A DNA stretch of 64,000 bases from contig CALVHH010000003.1 of NCBI GenBank assembly GCA_944327465.1, positions 1 through 64,000 on the forward strand. The letters run 5' to 3'. The position numbers and the translations under genes were made by a program. Shown here one piece after another: positions 32,212 through 39,232 of this stretch (position 1 is its first letter; every line of letters begins with the position of its first letter). The notes under the pieces were generated by a model. That model was not told the origin of the DNA. It worked only from the letters and a program-made list of their open reading frames with translations, and did no database searches. The stretch is from an uncultured Clostridia bacterium (lineage in GTDB: Bacteria > Bacillota > Clostridia > Christensenellales > Borkfalkiaceae).

Positions 32212-32964
32212 TTATCCCTGATAATTAAAAATTATCTCTGCATCTAAAAGGTCATCGTTGACGCTTCCAAATACGATCTTGTTCCAATCCTCTACACTGC
32301 CTGTATAATAAACAGTTCTAAGCGAAGTGCAACCTCTAAACGCAGAATCGTTTATAGAAGTAACGCCGTCGGATATGATCACGCTTTTAAGTGAAGTGCA
32401 AGTGGAGAATGCACCATAAGCTATATGAGTAACACTGTCGGGAATAATATATGTAGCCGAAGTTTTGCCGGCAGGATAGTACAGTAGTGCTTTGCAGCCC
32501 TTATTGAATAATATTCCGTCGATATCGGCAAAATGCTCATTATTTTCATCAACTAAAATATTTTCAAGCGAAGTACAGCCGTAGAATGCATCGCTACCTA
32601 TATAAGTAACGCCATCACCAATGGTCACACTTTCAAGCGATTCGCACGAACCGAACGCATAATCGCCTATCTCTGTAACGCTGTCGGGAATGGTTATACT
32701 TGTAAGCGATTTGCAATCGCTGAACGCACCATTGCCTATTGAAGTTACGCTGCCGGGAATGGTTATACTTATAAGTGCAGTGCAACCCTCGAACGCACGA
32801 CCACAAATAATTTTCGTCTTGTCGTTTATTTGACAGCCTGTTATATCCTGATTGACCGCTTCGACAAGCGCAAAGTAGAGATTATTTTCACTGCCGAGAT
32901 AAAGAGCATTATCGTAGATGGTCATTTTTTTAAAAATAACGGCAAAAAAACTTAAGGGAAACAT
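32212..32964 (-). CDS. BspA-type leucine-rich repeat protein, probably truncated at the 5' end
   Basis: A 250-residue protein almost entirely of BspA/LRR_5 repeats of about 23 residues (units such as VTSIGNGAFSDCKSLTSITI and VTYIGSDAFYGCTSLENILV), ending in the usual VYYTGSVEDWNKI segment. Such repeats belong to secreted or surface proteins, but no signal peptide is present: the frame opens with a few hydrophobic residues and enters a segment (YDNALYLGSENNLYFALVEA) that in relatives lies in the middle of longer proteins. No ribosome binding site or promoter is seen before ATG 32964, which abuts the FMN riboswitch promoter. Base composition is more AT-rich than the neighbours. It is probably a remnant or a mobile surface-protein fragment. 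Confidence 0.7.
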   Translation of the reverse strand: MFPLSFFAVIFKKMTIYDNALYLGSENNLYFALVEAVNQDITGCQINDKTKIICGRAFEGCTALISITIPGSVTSIGNGAFSDCKSLTSITIPDSVTEIGDYAFGSCESLESVTIGDGVTYIGSDAFYGCTSLENILVDENNEHFADIDGILFNKGCKALLYYPAGKTSATYIIPDSVTHIAYGAFSTCTSLKSVIISDGVTSINDSAFRGCTSLRTVYYTGSVEDWNKIVFGSVNDDLLDAEIIFNYQG

Positions 32965-32972
32965 TCATTTCG

Positions 32973-33001
32973 TTGACAACGCCTGTATGAAGATATATAA
33001 T
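32973..33001 (+). promoter_or_regulatory. Promoter of the FMN riboswitch-ribU transcript
   Basis: TTGACA at 32973-32978, 17-bp spacer, TATAAT at 32996-33001: a perfect consensus promoter. Confidence 0.92.
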
Positions 33002-33021
33002 ATAAATGTAATTTAAAGTAA

Positions 33022-33163
33022 GTTCTTTGGGGCGGGGTGAAATTCCCCACCGGCAGTGATTGCCGCAAGGCATAAGTCTGCGACGAGAGGAGGGCTTTTT
33101 GTGGCTCACTTTCCCGATTCGGTGAAATTCCGAAACCGACGGTACAGTCCGGATGGAAAAAGA
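33022..33163 (+). promoter_or_regulatory. FMN riboswitch (RFN element)
   Basis: All conserved blocks of the RFN aptamer are present: GGGGCGGGGTGAAATTCCCC, ACCGGCAGTGAT, the variable stem, GATTCGGTGAAATTCCG, AAACCGACGGTACAGTC and CGGATGGAAAAAGAA. P1 pairs TTCTTT near 33023 with AAAGAA near 33158. It senses FMN and represses the riboflavin transporter gene ribU downstream, by terminating transcription at the hairpins that follow. Confidence 0.97.
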
Positions 33164-33185
33164 ATTTTAAAGCGGTTTTTTTATC

Positions 33186-33220
33186 GCGCCCCGCAAACTT
33201 GTTTGCGGGGCGCTTATTTT
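33186..33220 (+). terminator. First terminator of the FMN riboswitch expression platform
   Basis: A 13-bp GC-rich stem (33186-33198 with 33201-33213) followed by TTATTTT. Confidence 0.8.
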
Positions 33221-33232
33221 AAAAAAACTTGC

Positions 33233-33276
33233 AGCCGCCCCTGAAAAACACGTCTGTTTTTTCAGGGGCGGCTTTC
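33233..33276 (+). terminator. Second hairpin between the riboswitch and ribU
   Basis: An 18-bp stem (AGCCGCCCCTG... with its complement, loop CGTC) ending in TTTC. Two strong hairpins in a row before ribU are unusual for one riboswitch. Confidence 0.7.
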
Positions 33277-33324
33277 ACTGCAAAGAATTGCTTTAAAAAT
33301 AATATTTTTTAAGGAGTTCTTATT

Positions 33325-34020
33325 ATGTCTGCAAACACATCTGAACAGCTTACCGAAGCTCAGCAAAAAACGTCGCCCGAACAGGCTCGGCAGGGCAAAA
33401 AGTTTAATATCCGCCAATATTTTACTGCCACGCGCATAGCATATCTTGCGCTGTTTACCGCTCTGTCATTTGTTTTGCGGCTGCCGTCATTCGAGTTCAT
33501 GATTTTCCCTGCCGTGCCCTTCCTTAAAATGGATTTTTCCAATACCTTTGTAATGATAGCGGGCTTCGCTCTCGGTCCCGTTTCGGGCATCATAGTGGGG
33601 GCTCTTAAAGAAGTTTTGTACGGACTGTTCTTTTCACAGACCGTCGGCGTGGGCGAACTTGCAAATATGTTGTTCATTCTTGCCTATGCTCTTGTTCCTT
33701 CCATCGTCTATGTAAAGCACAAAGGCATCAAAACCGTAATTGTCACTCTTATCATAGGCTGCGTTTCGCAAGTGGTATTCTCAGTTCCAATAAATTACTT
33801 CATTAACTTTCCTTTCTTCTGGACTATGACCGGCGGTTCGTGGGCAGAGGGCATGGATGTATATCTGTCGGTATGGTATTGGGCAGTGCTGTTCAACCTC
33901 GTAAAAGCCGTGCTCATCACAGCGGCAACGCTCATATTGTATAAGCCGCTGTCCAGGCTGATAAAGGCTACTGCTGCCAAGTTCGAAGGCGCCAAGCACG
34001 CCAAAAAATCTGCGCAATGA
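33325..34020 (+). CDS. ribU: Riboflavin ECF transporter S component RibU
   Basis: The substrate-binding membrane subunit of an ECF-type importer for riboflavin. The 231-residue protein has a 30-residue hydrophilic N-terminus and then six hydrophobic helices, with the S-component pattern TATRIAYLALFTALSFVLRLP, FPAVPFLKMDFS and GFALGPVSGIIVGALKEVLYG. RibU identity rests on the family pattern and on the FMN riboswitch directly upstream. The energising module (ECF-A, ECF-T) is not in the window. AAGGAG precedes the ATG and a terminator follows. Confidence 0.92.
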   Translation: MSANTSEQLTEAQQKTSPEQARQGKKFNIRQYFTATRIAYLALFTALSFVLRLPSFEFMIFPAVPFLKMDFSNTFVMIAGFALGPVSGIIVGALKEVLYGLFFSQTVGVGELANMLFILAYALVPSIVYVKHKGIKTVIVTLIIGCVSQVVFSVPINYFINFPFFWTMTGGSWAEGMDVYLSVWYWAVLFNLVKAVLITAATLILYKPLSRLIKATAAKFEGAKHAKKSAQ

Positions 34021-34052
34021 TGCCTTAAAAACATTTAAACATTTTCCGCTCC

Positions 34053-34095
34053 GCGGCGGGCGTCTGTCAATTTGACAGATGCCCGCCGCCTTTTT
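34053..34095 (+). terminator. Intrinsic terminator after ribU
   Basis: A stem of 18 bp (GCGGCGGGCGTCTGTCAA and its partner with one G-T pair) followed by CTTTTTGCC. Confidence 0.9.
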
Positions 34096-34169
34096 GCCTC
34101 AGCTTTCAGCCTCATGGCATCCTCGTTAAGGGTAAATCTATACAATTTTTCAAAACGGCGCTCAAATTA

Positions 34170-34198
34170 TTGCAAATTGCGCCCCGAATGGTTATAAT
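34170..34198 (+). promoter_or_regulatory. Promoter of the tsaE operon, giving a leaderless message
   Basis: TTGCAA at 34170-34175, 17-bp spacer, TATAAT at 34193-34198, then CAAATAT and the ATG of tsaE at 34206. Confidence 0.85.
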
Positions 34199-34205
34199 CA
34201 AATAT

Positions 34206-34610
34206 ATGTCAGTGTATTTATCGCACAGCGAAGAGCAGACGCTGCGCTTCGCCGAAATGTATGCCCGCACGCTCAAGGCGGGCGATATAGTGCTCTTGGA
34301 CGGCGAAATGGGCGCGGGCAAGACGGTGTTCGCCAAGGGCGTGGCAATCGGTTTAGGCATATCCGATCCGGTCACTTCGCCCACTTATGCCTATATGAAC
34401 GATTATGGCGGAAAGCTGTATCATTACGACTGTTACCGCCTGTCTTCGGGCGCCGCAGCCGAAGCCCTCGGGCTCACCGACTATTTTTACGGCGGCGGAG
34501 TCTGCCTTATAGAGTGGGCGGATAACATCAAGGACGTCCTTCCGGATTGCTGCAGGCGCGTCGTCATAAACAAAATTTCCGAAACCGCAAGGGAGATAGT
34601 CTATGATTGA
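34206..34610 (+). CDS. tsaE: tRNA threonylcarbamoyladenosine biosynthesis ATPase TsaE
   Basis: The small P-loop ATPase that recycles the TsaBD complex making t6A in ANN-decoding tRNAs. The 134-residue protein shows Walker A GEMGAGKTVFAKG near residue 36, TSPTYAYMNDY near 60 and LIEWADNIKDVLP near 100. The start is ATG 34206, 7 bases after the -10 box and without a Shine-Dalgarno sequence; a TTG in the same frame at 34170 lies inside the -35 box and cannot be used. It overlaps tsaB by 8 bases. tsaD is not in the window. Confidence 0.95.
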   Translation: MSVYLSHSEEQTLRFAEMYARTLKAGDIVLLDGEMGAGKTVFAKGVAIGLGISDPVTSPTYAYMNDYGGKLYHYDCYRLSSGAAAEALGLTDYFYGGGVCLIEWADNIKDVLPDCCRRVVINKISETAREIVYD

Positions 34611-35208
34611 TTTTCTCGCCGTCGATACGTCTTCAAAATATCTCACCGTTCTGGCAAAGAAGGGCGAACGCGTCGCCGTGCGCCACATTGAAGATTGCGC
34701 CATGCGCCATTCTGTAATATTGATGGAAAATATCTCATCGGTCATGGACGAGCTCGGTTCGTCTCCGTCCGACTGTCGCTTTTTTGCCGCCGTCACCGGT
34801 CCCGGGTCGTTCACCGGCATAAGGATAGGTCTGTCCACCGTCAAAGGCATGAGCGTGGCTTCTGGCAGACCTTGCGTAGGCGTAACGTCGTTCGACCTCA
34901 TAGCATACAATGTAAATAGCTCGCGCAATTTCGGCGTGGTTATCGACGCCATGCGCGGCAATTACTACTTCAAGGCATACGACCCTTCGTTGAATTGCGT
35001 CGTCGAGCCCTGCTATCTGTCTGCCGAACAGGTCAAATCCTACGGCATGCCGCTCTACGGTTTTGAATCACTGCCGTTTAATGACTATACAAAACTCAAC
35101 GCGGGCGACTGTCTCTGTGCCGCCGTGCTCGCTGCCGAAGGCAGGGGCGAAGGCGAGCTGCATGCGCTCTATGTCCGTAAAAGCCAGGCTGAGGAGGGGA
35201 GGAAATGA
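34603..35208 (+). CDS. tsaB: tRNA threonylcarbamoyladenosine biosynthesis protein TsaB
   Basis: The inactive ASKHA-fold partner that stabilises TsaD in t6A synthesis. The 201-residue protein has the start DFLAVDTSSKYLTV, the conserved TGPGSFTGIRIGLSTVKG near residue 65, and the DAMRGNYYFKAY strand near 114. It overlaps tsaE by 8 bases and rimI by 4 bases, the standard tsaE-tsaB-rimI order. Confidence 0.95.
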   Translation: MIDFLAVDTSSKYLTVLAKKGERVAVRHIEDCAMRHSVILMENISSVMDELGSSPSDCRFFAAVTGPGSFTGIRIGLSTVKGMSVASGRPCVGVTSFDLIAYNVNSSRNFGVVIDAMRGNYYFKAYDPSLNCVVEPCYLSAEQVKSYGMPLYGFESLPFNDYTKLNAGDCLCAAVLAAEGRGEGELHALYVRKSQAEEGRK

Positions 35209-35639
35209 CCATCCGTCAGTGGAAGTTCGAAGATATCCTGTCCCTGTCCGAGCTTGAAGAGCAGTGCTTTTCAAATGACCGCTGGAGCTACCGCACGTTT
35301 GCTTCCTGCTACGAAAATCCCGCATTTTACGGCATAGTCGCCGTTGACGGCGACGAGATAATAGGCTATGCCGGTATAACGGTTGCCGCCGACAGCGCCG
35401 ATATCGAAAACGTGCTCGTTTCAGAGCGCTACCGCAGGGCAGGCGTGGGCGGAAAGCTTATTGAGTCGCTCGTCTCTCACGCCGTCAAAAGCGGGGTAAA
35501 GAGCATATTTTTGGAGGTCCGCGTTTCAAACGTCCCCGCAATGTGCCTGTATTTAAAGTACGGTTTTGCCGGAAATTATGCGCGTACGCGCTACTATTCC
35601 GACGGCGAGGACTGCCTTGTAATGAAAAAGGACGTCTGA
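35205..35639 (+). CDS. rimI: Ribosomal protein S18-alanine N-acetyltransferase RimI-like
   Basis: A GNAT-fold acetyltransferase of 144 residues. The acetyl-CoA motif A is seen as VSERYRRAGVGGKLIESLV near residue 72, followed by FLEVRVSNVPAMCLYLKYGF, the RimI-type motif B. By family and context (after tsaE-tsaB) it is RimI, which acetylates the N-terminus of protein S18; other N-terminal targets are possible. A GGGAGG site precedes the ATG, which overlaps the tsaB stop by 4 bases. Confidence 0.9.
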   Translation: MTIRQWKFEDILSLSELEEQCFSNDRWSYRTFASCYENPAFYGIVAVDGDEIIGYAGITVAADSADIENVLVSERYRRAGVGGKLIESLVSHAVKSGVKSIFLEVRVSNVPAMCLYLKYGFAGNYARTRYYSDGEDCLVMKKDV

Positions 35640-35659
35640 TTTGTCGGGAGGTAAATGCC

Positions 35660-36382
35660 ATTTTAATAGACGGCAGATTTGTCGGCTTTGTCCGCGTCGG
35701 TGAGGGCAGACCAATTGTCCTTCTGCACGGCTACATGTCCTCAAAGGACAGCTTTTACTATCAGATAAAGTACTTCGCCTCGCACGGTTTTTGCGTCATT
35801 GCGCCCGATTTTCCGGGGTTCGGCGCGTCGGCGGCGCTCACCGGTCCGTGGTCTGTGGGCGACTATGCCGATTGGCTCAAAAAATTTATTGCCGCAAGCG
35901 CCGCAGTGCGTCCGCACATTATAGCTCATTCGTTCGGCGCGCGCGTCGCGCTCAAATTGCTTTCACGCGAAGATATTGCCGACCGCCTCGTCATAACGGG
36001 CGGTGCGGGCATCGTAAAGCCGCGCACCGCCGCGTACAGGCGCAAGGTAAAGCTGTACAGGGCAGTAAAAACGTTTGCGCCGCGCTTTGCCGAAAGTCAC
36101 TTCGGCAGCGCCGAATACCGCGCCCTTCCGCCCGTCATGCGCGGCAGCTATAAACTCATCGTCAACGAGGATTTGCGCTCCTGCGCTTCGCGAATAAATA
36201 ATGCCTGTCTGCTCGTCTACGGCGCCGAAGACGCCGTCACTCCGCCGCAGGAGGAGGGGCGGATCTTCAGCAGGCTCATTCCGGCAAGCCGCCTTTGCAT
36301 AGTGCCGGGCGGGCACTTTTGCTTTTCGCAGTATCCCGAAGTTTTCAACCGCACTGTATTATCGTTTATTACGGAGGATTAA
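35660..36382 (+). CDS. Alpha/beta hydrolase with no canonical start codon
   Basis: A serine hydrolase of the alpha/beta fold, about 240 residues. The oxyanion loop is VLLHGYMSSKDSF near residue 20, the nucleophile elbow is AHSFGAR near 88, the acidic residue lies in VYGAEDAVTPP and the catalytic His in VPGGHFCF near 220. The substrate is unknown. The start is odd: GGGAGG at 35646-35651 is followed 8 bases later by an in-frame ATT (35660), while the only nearby ATG (35655) is out of frame and meets a stop after three codons (ATG CCA TTT TAA). One extra T in the TTTT run would give M-P-F-L-I-D-G in frame. So either ATT is the start, or the run differs in the real genome or is read by slippage. 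Confidence 0.82.
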   Translation: MLIDGRFVGFVRVGEGRPIVLLHGYMSSKDSFYYQIKYFASHGFCVIAPDFPGFGASAALTGPWSVGDYADWLKKFIAASAAVRPHIIAHSFGARVALKLLSREDIADRLVITGGAGIVKPRTAAYRRKVKLYRAVKTFAPRFAESHFGSAEYRALPPVMRGSYKLIVNEDLRSCASRINNACLLVYGAEDAVTPPQEEGRIFSRLIPASRLCIVPGGHFCFSQYPEVFNRTVLSFITED

Positions 36383-37987
36383 ATGGGAATATTTATTTCG
36401 GTACCTAAGACCATAGAATGTGCCGTCATTGCCGTCCTTTTGGCAACGGCAATGCTCTTGTCGTCGGCAAAGCTGCTCGGCATACTTCAGTCGTGTACAT
36501 ATTCCAACCGCAAACTATCCGAATGGATGCGTAAAAAATACAACCTCACCCTCGGCAGACACCTCTTGCTCGCGCTGTGCTGCGGTCTGTCGTCGGCTGT
36601 GCTCGCGCTCGTGTTTTCGTTTGCGGGGCAGTGGGCTTCAATCATCAGTCTCGCCGCGTTTGCCATATTCTTCGTGCTGTATATCAATGCGGATACAAAG
36701 CTGTCGCTGCGCAGCCCCGCAACGCTCACGCCCCGCTTCATGAGGCTGATGGCTGCCGTGTGGCTGGTCAATGCAATACTTGCATATCTTGCCGTAACGC
36801 TGCTCAACTTTGCCGATTATCTCTGGGGCAATGCGCTCTTTTCGGACCTCAAATATGTCGCTCTCGCGGTGTTCCCGCTGCTCATCGCTCCTATTGTCTG
36901 TCTTTCCAACCTCGTAATTAAGATATACGAAGTACCTCGCAACGCAAAGTACGTAAAGGACGCCGCCAAAAAGCTCGCCGCCGCTCATCCTATAGTCGTC
37001 GGCATCACGGGCAGCTACGGCAAGACGAGCACTAAAATCATCCTCTCGCGCATGCTCGCGAAAAAATACTCTGTGCTCTCCACGCCCCGTTCGCACAATA
37101 CGCCTCTCGGCATTTCAAAGACCATAAACGATTGCCCCGACCTTTCCGCCTGCGACGTGTTCATTGCCGAAATGGGCGCAAGGCACGTCGGCGATATTGC
37201 CGCTCTGTGCAAACTCTGTCCTCCCGACTACTCGATAATAACGGGCATCTGCCCTCAGCATCTCGAAAGTTTTGGCTCGCTCGAAAATATTGTCAAAGGT
37301 AAGGGCGAAATACTTCAGTCTACAAAAAGCTGTGCGTTCATTGCCGCGGACTGTTTCGAACGCTTTGCCGGCAGTCCCTGCAAAATTGTCGCCTGCGACT
37401 GCGTCGGCAATGTCCGTCCCGACTGCGACGGCACCACATTCACGCTCGCCCTCGGCGACCGCACCGCAGATGTTCGCACCAGGCTTTTGGGTGCGCACGC
37501 GGCGTACAATATCGGTCTTTGCGCGCAGTGCGCTTCGGCGATGGGTGTAAGTTTTGAAGATATCTGTGCCGCGATAGCAGAACTCGATTACATAGAACAT
37601 CGCCTGCAGCTCATAAAGAGCAACGGCGTAAACATAATCGACGACGGCTTCAACGCCAACATCGTCGGGGCGGCGGCAGCGCTCGAAGTGCTTAAAAGCT
37701 TCGGCGGCAAAAAGACTGTGGTCACGCCCGGGCTCGTCGAGCTCGGCATCCTCGACCACGAAGAAAACGCCGCACTCGGAGCCAAACTCGTCGGTTTCGA
37801 CCGCGTGATTCTCGTCGGCGATACCCTCGTCGGATATATAAGGGAAGGCTATCTCGGCGCTGGCGGCGACCCTGAAAAGCTCACCGTCGTTCCCACGCTT
37901 TTCAAGGCAGAAGAACTGCTTTCGGGCAACCTGAAAAAGGGCGACGCCGTGCTGTTTTTGAACGACCTGCCCGATGTCTACAAATAA
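36383..37987 (+). CDS. Membrane-anchored MurF-like Mur ligase
   Basis: A 534-residue protein in which the usual MurF N-terminal substrate domain is replaced by about 190 residues with five hydrophobic helices (roughly 12-34, 60-80, 83-101, 123-143, 158-176). The Mur ligase ATPase core follows: P-loop GITGSYGKTSTK (208-219), HNTPLGISKTIN, FIAEMGARHVGDI near 255, then the C-terminal domain with IIDDGFNANIVGA near 418 and VTPGLVELG. This core is closest to MurF, which joins D-Ala-D-Ala to UDP-MurNAc-tripeptide. The membrane module suggests action at the membrane, perhaps on a lipid-linked substrate, but that is inference. The ATG follows the hydrolase stop directly, and a Ddl-like ligase gene comes next. 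Confidence 0.85.
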   Translation: MGIFISVPKTIECAVIAVLLATAMLLSSAKLLGILQSCTYSNRKLSEWMRKKYNLTLGRHLLLALCCGLSSAVLALVFSFAGQWASIISLAAFAIFFVLYINADTKLSLRSPATLTPRFMRLMAAVWLVNAILAYLAVTLLNFADYLWGNALFSDLKYVALAVFPLLIAPIVCLSNLVIKIYEVPRNAKYVKDAAKKLAAAHPIVVGITGSYGKTSTKIILSRMLAKKYSVLSTPRSHNTPLGISKTINDCPDLSACDVFIAEMGARHVGDIAALCKLCPPDYSIITGICPQHLESFGSLENIVKGKGEILQSTKSCAFIAADCFERFAGSPCKIVACDCVGNVRPDCDGTTFTLALGDRTADVRTRLLGAHAAYNIGLCAQCASAMGVSFEDICAAIAELDYIEHRLQLIKSNGVNIIDDGFNANIVGAAAALEVLKSFGGKKTVVTPGLVELGILDHEENAALGAKLVGFDRVILVGDTLVGYIREGYLGAGGDPEKLTVVPTLFKAEELLSGNLKKGDAVLFLNDLPDVYK

Positions 37988-38021
37988 TTTGCGAAAAATA
38001 GAATATTTACATTTGGAGCCT

Positions 38022-38035
38022 GCGCCGTGCGGCGC
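38022..38035 (+). other. GC-rich hairpin in the spacer before the Ddl-like gene
   Basis: GCGCCG-TG-CGGCGC without a following T run. The spacer 37988-38107 shows no promoter that I can support, so the Ddl-like gene is probably cotranscribed with the Mur ligase. Confidence 0.35.
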
Positions 38036-38107
38036 GGGCGATGCACTTCCGCAATGCCTGCCAAAGAAAAATGCCATGGCAACAATTTAAGCGGAGGTGC
38101 TTTTTTT

Positions 38108-39187
38108 ATGTCCGAAAATATAGCCGTATTCTTCGGCGGAGTTTCGAGCGAAAACGAGATATCCGTCATAACGGGCACAATGGTGTGCAACGTGCTAAAA
38201 AGGGGCGGCATGAACGTGTTCCCCGTATATATCACTCAGAGCGGCACATATCTCAGCGGCGTGCAGTTGTTTTCAATAAAGAATTTTGCCAACGGCGCGG
38301 TGCCCGCGGCGAAAGCCGTGGCGTTCGCCGCGGGCGGCATGTACATCTGCGGCAGGCGTTCGTTTAAAAAGTTCGTGCGCATAGACTGTGCCGTCAACTG
38401 CTGCCACGGCGGCTGGGGCGAGGGCGGAGGGGTGAGCGGATTGTGCGCGGCAATGTCGCTGCCGCTCGCGTCGGCGGGCATTTTCGAAAGCTCGCTCTTT
38501 CTCGATAAATACCTCACAAAGCTGGCGCTGTCGGCGCTCGGCGTTCCCACAGTAGAGTATGTCTACCTCTCCGAAGGCTGCAGCGCCGACGGCATAGCGC
38601 ATTTTCCCGTCATGGTCAAACCCGCCCGCCTCGGCTCAAGCATAGGCGTCGCCCGCGCCGACAACGCCGAACAGCTCAACGATGCGCTGTCGGCGGCATT
38701 TCTCCTTGATGACGGCGTTCTCATCGAGCGCTGCATAACCGACCGCAGGGAGATAAACTGCGCTGTCTGTCTTGCCGGCGGCGAACTCGCCGTGTCCCCG
38801 TGCGAGGAGGTGTTCGGCGGCGACATACTCAGCTATGACGATAAATATTCGGGCTCAGGCAAAAGGGTCTGCCCCGCCGACCTGCCCGAAGATACCGAAA
38901 AAGAGGTCAAGGGCATCGCCTCGCTCGTCTACACCCGTCTCAATATGCGTGGCATAGTACGTTTCGACTTTATTCTTGACGGGCAGACGGTGTATTTGAG
39001 CGAGGTAAACACCGTGCCCGGCTCGCTTTCAAACTACCTTCTGGCGGAAAATTACGACGACTTCTATAAATTGCTCTGCTCGCTCATCGCTACGGCGCAG
39101 AGCGACAGGCGCAAGGCGCACTCAAAATTGCTTCTCAACACGGGCATAATCAATAATTTTGCTTCAAACACTTGCAAGATAAAGTAA
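38108..39187 (+). CDS. D-alanine--D-alanine ligase-like ATP-grasp enzyme
   Basis: A 359-residue ATP-grasp ligase of the Ddl family, which makes the D-Ala-D-Ala dipeptide (or a D-Ala-D-X variant) for the cell wall. It opens with IAVFFGGVSSENEISVITG, the Ddl start, and has CCHGGWGEGGGVSGLC near residue 98, the ATP-binding PARLGSSIGVARA near 178 and FDFILDGQTVYLSEVNTVPG near 290. The residues after NTVPG read SLSNYL, not the FTxxS of standard Ddl, so the D-Ala pocket may differ; it may be a paralogue that serves the neighbouring membrane Mur ligase. CGGAGG precedes ATG 38108; an upstream in-frame start has no support. Confidence 0.87.
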   Translation: MSENIAVFFGGVSSENEISVITGTMVCNVLKRGGMNVFPVYITQSGTYLSGVQLFSIKNFANGAVPAAKAVAFAAGGMYICGRRSFKKFVRIDCAVNCCHGGWGEGGGVSGLCAAMSLPLASAGIFESSLFLDKYLTKLALSALGVPTVEYVYLSEGCSADGIAHFPVMVKPARLGSSIGVARADNAEQLNDALSAAFLLDDGVLIERCITDRREINCAVCLAGGELAVSPCEEVFGGDILSYDDKYSGSGKRVCPADLPEDTEKEVKGIASLVYTRLNMRGIVRFDFILDGQTVYLSEVNTVPGSLSNYLLAENYDDFYKLLCSLIATAQSDRRKAHSKLLLNTGIINNFASNTCKIK

Positions 39188-39200
39188 TATTTAGTAAAAT
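39172..39200 (+). promoter_or_regulatory. Promoter of icd
   Basis: TTGCAA at 39172-39177 (inside the end of the Ddl-like gene), 17-bp spacer, TAAAAT at 39195-39200. Confidence 0.78.
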
Positions 39201-39232
39201 AATTGCAAAAGCTCATATCGGAGAATTGCATC

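Noticed and set aside
34170-34205. TTG at 34170 as start of tsaE
   Set aside because: This codon is part of the -35 box of the promoter, so it would not be transcribed.
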